The position numbers were made by a program, and so were the translations under genes. From positions 8,770,106 to 8,834,105 of the forward strand of contig OX393561.1 of assembly GCA_947652115.1 (NCBI GenBank): a stretch of 64,000 bases of DNA, read 5' to 3'. The stretch comes from Blastomussa wellsi (Eukaryota > Cnidaria > Anthozoa > Scleractinia > Plerogyridae). Positions 56,391 through 64,000 of this stretch are shown piece by piece. Position 1 is the stretch's first letter. Each line of letters starts with the position of its first letter. The notes beneath the pieces are model-generated. The model was not told the origin of the DNA. It did not search any database and saw only the letters and a list, made by a program, of their open reading frames with translations.

Positions 56391-56672
56391 ACAACATGGC
56401 GGCGAAACGTGTAGAGCAACGTTCGACAAATATCAGATTTCATCGGTCTTATCTCTTCACATTGGTAGTGATGCTAATCTCAATATGGTTTGTTTATCAA
56501 CACATATCTTGTTACTACGAAAAATTGGATGATGTTACTTTGCTACCGGTCAATTTAGACGCAAGGCTTGCAAGTCGACTTTGCACCCGGTTACGCATAA
56601 GTAGAAGAAGAACGTTCACTACATCACGTATTCCTTACAACGTCGCTGGTACAAGTTCCTTTCAACTACATC
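56391..56672 (+). pseudogene. CR1-like LINE, 5' half (split by the 4.6-kb insertion)
   Basis: The ATG at 56,396 opens a frame with a basic start, one hydrophobic segment (T-L-V-V-M-L-I-S-I-W-F-V) and an Arg-rich region, ending in F-Q-L-H at the insertion point. Across the insert the next codons at 61,279 resume as L-K-S-G-D-V-H-P-N-P-G-P, the classic motif near the start of CR1/Rex-type LINE ORFs. It lies directly after a (TACC)n tract. Confidence 0.75.
56668..56672 (+). repeat. Left 5-bp target-site duplication ACATC
   Basis: ACATC here and at 61,279-61,283. Removing 56,673-61,283 rejoins the LINE frame exactly. Confidence 0.75.
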
Positions 56673-56800
56673 AGTAGTATAGCCGAAAGTTAACAAATAC
56701 CACCTGCTTTGCTCACTTCGTGCTTCAGGGAGCTTTAAAATAGGAAAATAAATGTCTGAAGATCAGGTGTGTATTTGTTAACTTCCGGCTATACCACTTA
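56673..56800. repeat. Left terminal fold-back of the 4.6-kb element
   Basis: GTATAGCCGAAAGTTAACAA then ATACCACCTG pairs with CAGGTGTGTATTTGTTAACT then TCCGGCTATAC over a ~57-bp loop. Confidence 0.8.
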
Positions 56801-56977
56801 AGGAAGGACAACCCCATGGCTTGGCGTTGGCTGTTCGGCTAATTAGAAAGAAGCGGCACCATGTTATTCCAACAGCACAATGGTACGCGGAGCAAACAAC
56901 TGCATGTGGTTAATGCGTAATCGGAAAGAGAATTGTGGTTAAAAGTGTGTCGGAGCATATTGCGGGCAGCATAATTT
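56801..56977. other. Unique spacer inside the left end of the element
   Basis: No repeat or ORF recognised. It is absent from the deleted relative at 53,982. Confidence 0.4.
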
Positions 56978-57046
56978 TCAACTCAAAAAGGGAACGAAAA
57001 GGCCCGCACCATATCGCAGCTGTGGCGTTGGAGTTTTGTGCGACTT

Positions 57047-57560
57047 TTTTTTCGCAACCAAATTTTCGGCAACTTTTTTCTTGCCACAAGCCAGACAAAA
57101 ACCACTTTTGCATTGCCACAAGCCAGACAAATACCACTTTTGCATTGCTACAAGCCAGACAAATACCACTTTTGCATTGCTAGGAGAGCGCATTTTTTTT
57201 TCGCAACCAAATTTTCGGCAACTTTTTTCCTGCCACAAGCCAGACAAATACCACTTTTGCATTGCCACAAACCAGACAAATACCACTTTTGGATTGCCAC
57301 AAGCCAGACAAATACCACTTTTGCATTGCCACAAGCCAGACAAATACCACTTTTCCATTGCCACAAGCCAGACAAATACCACTTTTGCATTGCCACAAGC
57401 CAGACAAATACCACTTCTGCATTGCCACAAGCCAGACAAATACCACTTTTCCATTGCCACAAGCCAGGACAAATACCACTTTTCCATTGCCACAAGCCAG
57501 GACAAATACCACTTTTGCTTTCCCACAAACCATACAAATACCACTTTGTTTGGCACAAGA
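57047..57560 (+). repeat. 32-bp minisatellite array 2 (left inverted end)
   Basis: Same 32-bp unit as array 1, about thirteen units, with heads at about 57,047 (partial) and 57,182. Several units have CCATT or CTGCATT, and the last ones the AGCCAGGACAAATACC variant. Confidence 0.92.
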
Positions 57561-57579
57561 GCTGCTATTTTTTTCGAAG

Positions 57580-59006
57580 ATACACAGGTGGTGCTTTGCC
57601 CGACAGCGCCGAGGACCCAACCAAGTGGGAAAAAGCAGTGCAGTGGGCAGCAGGGGACTTCGGCTTCCGGTCTTGCCCGATTTTCCGGGTCGACATTCTG
57701 GCCGCCGACGACGAAGGGGTGGAGCTCGGACCGCTCCGCTGCTACACCAAAGACGCGCAAACGCCCGCACCATCCTCGCAGAGAGCAAAAAACCGTCGCA
57801 GCTCCACCCAAACGGAGGCAACCTGCCAATACTTCCCCCCCCAACAGACAAGATCGTGTGGGAAATGGCGGACCAAAAAATGCCACGCCATCGGCAACGA
57901 TTCTTCGAAATACGAACTACAAGAAGTGCCAGAAATCGCCCAACAGCGACAAATATCTGCGCTTTCCACAAGAAACCGAGAGAAAGTTCTCGAGGAGCTT
58001 CACGCCCGCACAGCCGAGGAGTGGAAACGAGCCCACTGGGAAAGAGAAGAAAATCGGCACAAAAAGAGGAAGAAAAAAACAAAGATTCGCCAAGCGGAAA
58101 CAGAGGTCCTTCGTTTGTAGGCAGAGACAAAGAAAAAAATCGAAACAAAATGCCGGGAGACCCGCAAAAACATCTTCGGCGCTCTTGCGAAGGACACAAA
58201 AAAAGTCTCGGAGCTGGCCGCAAACAAAAAAATGGAAAGTTCTTGGTTTTCGCGCGAAAGAAGAAGCAGCCGGGGCAAACCCCGAACCCATCACCAATGG
58301 GGAATAACCTCGCAACGACGAAGACGAAAACGTACTTGCAGAAGCATTCGGGGAGCCAAGTTCTTCGGGGTGTGTTTCTGTTTGGGCGACAAAAGGTCTG
58401 CGAAAAATCCTCCAGGAATGCGCGGCCTTCTCCCGCAAGGAGGAAGACAAATTTGGTCGGAAACTTTTCTGGCTTGTGGCTTTCGACGGTGTCGACAAGC
58501 TTGGAGGGTTGGTGTTGCAAATCGAACCCCCGAAAACCTTCCAGTCCAACGAGGGAACAAAAATCGTGTGGAACCCAATACAAGTTCTCGAAGCCCCAGA
58601 CCCTGGTCGACTCCCAATCTTGCAGGCTCTTGGGGCGAAATGCGAAGAATACGACAAACTTCGCGCAGATCTCGCCAAAACCAATTTCCAAAGTTTCTGC
58701 GCCAGAAAACAAAGACACGAAAAAAACAACAGACTTGCTGGCAGGAGAGTACATAGCTAAACATTTCGCAGCGACAACCTTCCGAAAATCTCCGCGGACC
58801 ATTCTATTCCTCTCCCGCTCGGTGAAGACGGGGAACCGAAAACAGACGAAGAAACCCCAACGCACGGGTTCTTCCTGGAAAGAGAGATCGAGGCAATGGG
58901 AGGCCTCCAAGCGCTAGAAAAAAGAAAAAACCCATTGCATTGCCGGCTTGGGGAGGAGAAAACGACACCGAGCAAGAAAAAAGGCCGCCGTGTTGCCCTG
59001 GCGTAG
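57580..59006 (+). pseudogene. Unrecognised plus-strand gene of the 4.6-kb element, frame-broken
   Basis: No family recognised. Coding character is visible in pieces: an acidic/aromatic part up to about 57,740 (shared with the relative at 54,836), a Pro-rich middle, a strongly charged Lys/Arg/Glu coiled-coil-like stretch at about 57,960-58,240, and a globular part at 58,330-58,755 with F-W-L-V-A-F-D-G-V-D. A C-terminal tail to the TAG at 59,004-59,006 is rich in acidic then basic residues. At least two frameshifts (one between 58,120 and 58,240) and in-frame stops TAG 58,118, TAA 58,305 and TAA 58,758 break it. The start codon is unclear. Confidence 0.5.
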
Positions 59007-59021
59007 ACCGGACAAACCATT

Positions 59022-60815
59022 CTATATCAAAACAACCAATCCACCTTTGGTACAGAAAACAAAACTCCCCCGGCAAGCAACAACAAAAAGCTCTCCCAGT
59101 CCCCAGTCCAACCATTTTTCTGCAGTCTCTGCAGCAGACTTTGTCTTCTTGCTGCTGCTCGTACTCTTTCTTTCGGGCATGGAATTGGTGGAAAGGAAAA
59201 TGCGGCACACATCCAGGGGGTAGAACCACAAGATCCAATGTTCTTTCTTTGTTGCATGTTTCCAATTGCGAGCACTTTCTAGTCCATCGGCCGCAAAACT
59301 TTCTTCCCAGACTTCTGTGGTCTTTGCAAGATCTGCTGCTGCTGCTCTACATGTGGTGGTGGTGCCGCAGTGTTTTCTGCAGGGCTTGCAACGCTCTGTG
59401 CAGTGCTTGCAGCCTGCCACCCAAGATATTTCGGTCGCAGTGTACAGAAGAAGGATGGCAGAACCAATCCCACCAACAATCCCAACAACCTGCACAACAC
59501 CCGCAGCAGCAGACGTTGCGGCATTGGCGGCGCCCACTATTCTGTCTGTTTGTTCTCGAACAGCCGTTTTTTTATATGCTCTCCAGGATTCCTTCCCTTT
59601 TTTTTCTTCCACTTCATCTTCCAACCTCTGCAAACCTTGTCCAATCTCCACCACATCTTCGTAGTGTCTTTCTTGGGTCTCCAGCAACAAATCCATATTT
59701 TTCTGCAGGTCCTGCACGCCGGCCAGGATCTGCGGCAGAAGAACATCCTGCCACTTTTTTTCTGTGGTTTCTGCGGGCTTTGCAGGCCATGCAGCCGATG
59801 TTTCTGCTGTTGGAGGCCTTGCATCCGCTGTTTCTGCAGGCTTTGCAGGCCTTGCAGCCGCTGTTTCTGCTGTATCTGCAGGCTTTGCAGGCCTTGCAGC
59901 CGATTTTTCTGCTGTTTTGGTTGGTTTGGAGGTTTTTCCATCGAAAACGCCTGCTTCTCTCCATATTCAGAGCCTTGTTGTGCCAATACCGAATTTGTTT
60001 TGTACCTCCTTGGGTGCTAGTTTTCCTCTTGCAGCGACAATTTCTCGAATTTCGTCGGGGAAAGCGCTTTTTCTGGCAGCATTGCAGATATTTTTTGCAG
60101 TTTTGTACTTGGGCACCGCCTCCAAAATTGGTATCCCTGGTGTATCTGTGCATTGCTGTATATTCCCTTGCAAATTCTCAACAATTCTCAGCAATTTCTC
60201 AGCAAGTTCTCAACAATACTCAACAAACAATACCCGGCAGCAATGCCTTGCAGAAACAGCGTCTTCGTCGTACGCGTTTTCGAGTAGCAGGTGGTTGGCA
60301 ACAGATTTCTCGCATCGTAGGCCCATACTATCGAAGGTTTGTTTTGTTGCCCCATTGCCACCACGGTGGAATGCAATCTTTGCCGCTGCGCGTGCTGCTG
60401 CGAACTCGTCTGGTGTTGCGCCGGTGATGTTCGTTGTCGCTGCTTTGCTTTTGGCCTCTGCCGCAGCTCTGGTTTCTGCTGCAAGTTTGGCTTTCTCTGC
60501 CGCAGCCTGGAAGGCTTCCCCTGCTGCTTCTGCTTTTTTTTCCAGTGCAGCTTTTTCTTCTTCTTCCATTGTTCCTTCCCCATCCTCTGCAGTTTTTTCT
60601 TCCCGTATTGCTTTCTCTTGTAGTTCGAGGCTAGCAAAAACTTATATTTCCTTTTCTGCTGCTGCGACAGCTTCGGCAAGTGCAGACAATGTGGTTTTTT
60701 GGGGTTTTGCTTCTTCTCCGTCCAGCGCTGCGGGCCTCGAGAAAAACAAAGCCGCATTGTTGGATGTTTGGAGGACTGTTTCGTTGCCAAAATGTTCGAA
60801 CAGTTGCGAAGACAT
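59022..60815 (-). pseudogene. Unrecognised minus-strand gene of the 4.6-kb element: one 597-codon frame with three stops
   Basis: The segments at 60,815-60,642, 60,641-60,210, 60,209-59,967 and 59,966-59,022 are all in the same frame, separated only by TAA (60,642-60,644) and TGA (60,210-60,212 and 59,967-59,969). The ATG at 60,815 is in AAAATGTCT context. Order of features: short N-terminus, Ala/Glu/Lys-rich helical region (~60,600-60,430), a predicted helix-turn-helix (L-A-P-K-E-V-Q-N-K-F-G-I-G, ~60,010-60,050), Ala/Pro/Lys-rich repeats (A-R-P-A-K-P-A-x-T), a coiled coil, a Gly/Val/Ile membrane-like segment (V-V-G-I-V-G-G-I-G-S-A-I-L-L-L, ~59,440-59,480) and a Cys cluster (C-K-H-C-T-E-R-C-K-P-C). 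No family recognised. DNA binding and membrane association are inferences. Confidence 0.55.
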
Positions 60816-60954
60816 TTTTTGTATACTTCCGGCAACACATTTGTTCAATTGGAGGATTTTGGCAACCTAGTATGTTTGTTTTGCGTGTTTTGTACCCTGC
60901 AGAGAGGCATCTGCCGTCGGGAAAAGCACCACCAGTGTATCTTCAAAAATAGCA

Positions 60955-61194
60955 GCTCTTGTGCCAAACAAAGTGGTACTTGTATGGTTTGTGGCAGTGG
61001 AAAAGTGGTATTTGTCCTGGCTTGTGGCAAGAAAACAGTTGCCGAAAATTTGGTTGCGAAAAAAAAATGCGCTCTCCTAGCAATGCAAAAGTGGTATTTG
61101 TCTGGCTTGTTGCAATGCAAAAGTGGTATTTTTCTTGCTTGTGGCAATGCAAAAGTTGCCGAAAATTTGGTTGCGAAAAAAAATGCGCTCTCCT
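60955..61194 (-). repeat. 32-bp minisatellite array 3 (right inverted end)
   Basis: Reverse orientation of arrays 1-2: GCAAAAGTGGTATTTGTCTG units, with two heads (TTCGCAACCAAATTTTCGGC on the minus strand) at about 61,045-61,080 and 61,160-61,194. Only about five units remain. Confidence 0.9.
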
Positions 61195-61278
61195 AACTTC
61201 GTGCGTCAGGGAGGTTTTAAATAGGAAAATAAATGTCAGAAGATCAGGTGGTATTCATTTACCTCCGGCTATACTACT

Positions 61279-61283
61279 ACATC
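61279..61283 (+). repeat. Right 5-bp target-site duplication ACATC
   Basis: Partner of 56,668-56,672. Confidence 0.75.
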
Positions 61284-63605
61284 TAAAGTCCGGAGATGTC
61301 CATCCTAATCCAGGACCACGAAGAAACAGATCTAGTACCCCGAAACATCCCTGCGGCGAATGTCAACAATCGGTGAGAAATAACAAAGACGCCATATTGT
61401 GTGCTGAATGCAAAATATGGTTCCACGCTAAATGCATTAATATGGGAAAGCCTATTTTCCAGCACTACCTTGGTGAACTACAATCTTGACTGGACGAGTC
61501 TTCTCTGCTCCCTGCCGAAATGTGGAAACTCCTTTTTTGAGAGCACTGAGGAACCGATACTTGAATTGTCCTATGCAAATACGGACAGCGAGCAGGAATA
61601 TGCTAATGTTGACTCTTTACCCGACCTACTACGAAGAACAAAGAAGGCTCGTGAAATTCTTCTCATTCATTTGAACGTAAACAGTCTTCAAAATAAAGGG
61701 GAGGAAGTTGTATTATTAATCAAGGAAACTAAAGCTCAAGTTTTCTTCCTCACCGAGACCAAGATAGCATATATCCAGATTCGCAGTTTGCACAGAGTGG
61801 CTATAATGACATTGGCGATACTCGCTTACTAGCAACGTCCGAGGATCAACTGCACTATCCTATCACGAGAGTGTATATATAATAACGCAAAGCTGTAATC
61901 GTCGACCATCTGACGATACCTCACAATTTAAATTCTACGTACTTGAGCCGAAGGAAATTGCGGTTACGTTGTCTAATTTGGATTCTAACAAGAGCACCGG
62001 CCATGACCTCATACCTCCTAAGATCTTAAAGACAGCGAGTAGGGAGCTTTCTCACCCCCTGGCTGGCTTATACAACCGCTGCATTGAATCATGTGATTGG
62101 CCTCTGCACTGGAAGAAAGGTGACTGGGTCCCAGTGTTTAAGAACTATAGACCTGTTACAGTACTAACAGTGATAGGAAAGGTCTTCGAACAGCTACTAA
62201 GTAAACAACTGACATCATTTACTGACCCAAAGTTAAGCCACAACCTGACTGCATATCGAAAAGGCCAGAGCAGTGAAACTTCCCTTATTGGACTTATTGA
62301 AAGATGGAAGCAGGCTGTTGACAACAGGAACGTTGTGGGAGTCTTGTCCACTGACATGTCCAAGGCATTTGATTCGCTGTATCCTCCCTCACTGATCAAC
62401 AAACTGAAGGCATATGGTTTTTCCAATAACTCCTTAGTCCTGATGCGATCATATTTCACAAATAAAGGATCAATCAAGAAACGGCAAGTGACTGGCACGC
62501 GACCACAAGAGGCTGCCCCCAGGGATCGGCCTTCGGGCCTCTCCTTTGGAATGTTTTCCAAAACGATTTACACTTCTCTACTGATGAAAACAGGCTATTT
62601 ATGTACGCCGACGACCACCAACTGTTTTCAGTAGTAGTAACGAGGCGGAAAGAGTTCTAACTAGGGAAGGTAACAACATCTCTGAGTGGTACAACAACAA
62701 TCTTTTACAAGGAAGCTTTTCAAAGTATCAGGTGATGTGTTTGGGTCCGAGGAATTGTCAAAAGGATTTACACATTGTGATTGGCGACGCTGAGATTGAT
62801 CAGAAGTCAGAGATAACTCTCCTAGGAGTTACATTGGATGACCAGTTAAAATACTCGAGCCATATAAGCAAGGTTTGCAGAAAAGCCTCATGTCAAACGG
62901 ATGTCCTTTTGAGATTACGTAATCTTATTCCGACATTGGCAAAATTACACATTGTCAAATATGCCATAATACCTCACCTTACATATTGTCAGACGGTCTG
63001 GCATTTTTGTCGTGCTTCCGATATCAGAAAATTAGAACGAATCCAAGAAAGAGCGTTACGCGCTGTCTACTGTGATAATGTATCATCGTATGAAGAACTC
63101 TTGCAAAGAGCGAGCCTGCCTACACTATATACGCGAAGACTACAGGACATTGCAATTATGATGTTTAAAGTCAAAAACGGTTTGGCGCCCCCGTACATCA
63201 CGGACTTATTCGTTGTCTCAAGTATTCATTATAATTTAAGAAATTTAGACTTCATAATACCAAGATTTAGGACAGTTGCATACGGTAAACACAGCCTGTC
63301 GTACCTAGGCCCTGTCCTATGGTCAAAACTCGAAAAATCTATTCGGCTGTCTGACTCACTGAAAACGTATAAAACGTGTAAAACAAGTTAATTTTAATAG
63401 CCTACTGGACATTGAATGTAAAGACTGCTTCTTACGTAATAATTAACCAATCATTTTAAACATGTAAATTTACATACATACCTATAAATTTCATATTTTG
63501 TAATTCTTAAAATAATTTTAGCGCTAGGTAATTAGGTGTCCCCAATTAGCGTACGTTGTACGCCAGAGATTTTGACACGGTAATAAAGTTCTTGACTTTA
63601 CTTGA
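61279..63605 (+). pseudogene. CR1-like LINE, 3' part: PHD-like finger, endonuclease start, RT, (TACC)n tail
   Basis: Order: L-K-S-G-D-V-H-P-N-P-G-P (61,279-61,315), a PHD-type Cys/His finger (C-G-E-C...C-A-E-C...W-F-H-A-K-C, 61,351-61,437), and the first motif of an AP-like endonuclease (H-L-N-V-N-S-L-Q-N-K and L-T-E-T-K, 61,665-61,770). A large deletion near 61,800-61,930 removes most of the endonuclease and the start of RT. RT follows (N-Y-R-P-V-T-V-L-T-V-I-G-K, 62,141; D-M-S-K-A-F-D, 62,356; Y-A-D-D-H-Q-L-F at about 62,601 in a shifted frame), then the C-terminal region to the TAA at 63,389-63,391. The 3' UTR ends at ATAAAGTTCTTGACTTTACT and TACC repeats. At least three frameshifts; dead. 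Confidence 0.85.
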
Positions 63606-63650
63606 CCTACCTACCTACCTACCTACCTACCTACCTACCTACCTACCTAG
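63606..63650. repeat. (CTAC)n microsatellite at LINE 3' end
   Basis: About eleven perfect 4-bp units, same motif as the tract at 56,329-56,377 in front of this LINE. Confidence 0.92.
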
Positions 63651-64000
63651 CGCCTTCAAAGCGATTATATTCACATAAGCGCATATCATGTCAATTGACC
63701 TGGGAAAGTCTAGATGTTACCATGCACCTAGGTGAAGGGAGACGCTATAAAAGTAAGTGTCTTAGCCGAGAAGAAAACGTAGTTCCCCGCCGATAGAGGC
63801 TCGAACTCGGATCATCCAATCTGTAGCCTGAGTAGGTGGCAGTTTATTTCGGTAACGCGCTCGATCGACACAACATGTGAAAGCAGCGAAACCGTAAGCC
63901 GGGAAGGCCTGTGCTCTCCCTCAGGCCCCTCGCGACTTCGCCCCTCAGTTTCGGGCTTTCACCCGCTTGTCGATCACGCTACCAAAATAAACCGCCAGCT
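63651..64000. other. Right edge of window
   Basis: No gene supported. The inverted-looking GGTAGCGTGATCGACAAGCG (minus) and CGGTAACGCGCTCGATCGAC (plus) at about 63,850-63,990 suggest the start of another MITE. Confidence 0.35.

Larger units (their letters stand above)
56673..61278. mobile_element. 4.6-kb unclassified TIR element with minisatellite ends and two convergent genes
   Basis: The outer ends are AGTAGTATAGCCGAAAGTTA and, on the other strand, AGTAGTATAGCCGGAGGTAA. The inverted similarity runs about 34 bp to CACCTG. Then a ~55-bp block (CTTCGTGCTTCAGGG to AGAAGAT) is present at both ends in flipped order. Inside are further inverted ends: AGGAGAGCGCATTTTTTTT heads plus 32-bp arrays (57,047-57,560 and 60,960-61,194) leading to GCTGCTATTTTT and GGTGGTGCTTT on both sides. 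The centre (57,580-60,900) is GC-richer than the surroundings and holds a (+) and a (-) gene that meet near 59,010. No known transposase, integrase, polymerase or recombinase motif was seen. A relative lies at 53,982-54,836. Confidence 0.78.

Noticed and set aside
54088..57560. CRISPR-like array of short repeats
   Set aside because: The units are contiguous 32-bp tandem copies with no unique spacers, in animal DNA, so this is a minisatellite.
57180..58910. 576-codon minus-strand ORF with Phe/Cys-rich protein
   Set aside because: It runs antisense through the plus-strand gene and the minisatellite. Its composition is what GC-rich antisense and 32-bp repeats produce, and it has no recognisable domain.
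57262..58917. 551-codon plus-strand ORF
   Set aside because: Its first part is minisatellite. Further on it passes through the wrong frame for most of the gene, as judged by codon character and the frame-0 segments.
59022..60815. Alternative genetic code explaining the in-frame stops
   Set aside because: TAA and TGA both interrupt this gene, and TAG and TAA interrupt its partner along with frameshifts. Ordinary decay is simpler.

Overview
This window is animal nuclear DNA, most likely from an anthozoan cnidarian and probably a stony coral. That assignment is inferred from the mix seen here: metazoan genes split by GT-AG introns, an AT-rich background, Penelope-like elements with GIY-YIG domains, Polinton-type DNA, CR1-type LINEs, tRNA-derived SINEs and very many small inverted-repeat transposons. 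Nothing looks bacterial, and I saw no rRNA, CRISPR array or operon.

Host genes. (1) 1,090-3,284 (+): the last three exons of a MINDY-1/2 type deubiquitinase, ending in a CaaX-like Cys-Ile-Ile-Leu. (2) 4,585-7,943 (-): one 3.4-kb terminal exon coding for a beta-helix ectodomain, a Cys-rich juxtamembrane region and a multipass membrane domain. It is convergent with gene 1. (3) 19,224-35,313 (-): a complete four-exon POT-family peptide/histidine transporter (SLC15A4-like, 555 codons). (4) 43,679-51,510 (-): the last three exons of a tandem paralogue with the same splice phases. Its first exon is not in the window. The alignable intron edges and 3' flanks show that the two transporters arose by segmental duplication.

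Mobile DNA fills nearly everything else. Intron 2 of the first transporter holds a 4.37-kb Polinton-derived element (23,694-28,058). It has about 112-bp terminal inverted repeats beginning AG, a truncated protein-primed type B DNA polymerase, a VLTF3-like zinc-ribbon protein, a LamG-like protein and a fold-back built on an 18-mer present about five times. A truncated Penelope-like element lies at 14,555-16,010, with 3' fragments elsewhere. Two transposons with TTA target duplications, a tyrosine-recombinase relic and many MITEs, several of them nested, occupy introns and intergenic DNA.

The right-hand end (53-63.6 kb) is the most unusual part. A CR1-like LINE is split into halves at 56,391-56,672 and 61,279-63,600. 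Between them sits a 4.6-kb insertion (56,673-61,278) flanked by the 5-bp duplication ACATC. The insertion carries large inverted ends made of 32-bp minisatellites with a repeated head motif, and two convergent, GC-richer, decayed genes of no family I recognise. One of these is a single 597-codon frame broken only by three stop codons. A deleted relative of the element lies at 53,982-54,836 between two copies of a Penelope GIY-YIG fragment. This is my best candidate for an undescribed mobile system.

All calls were made by reading the sequence and the supplied translations. No database search was run, so family names rest on motif recognition.
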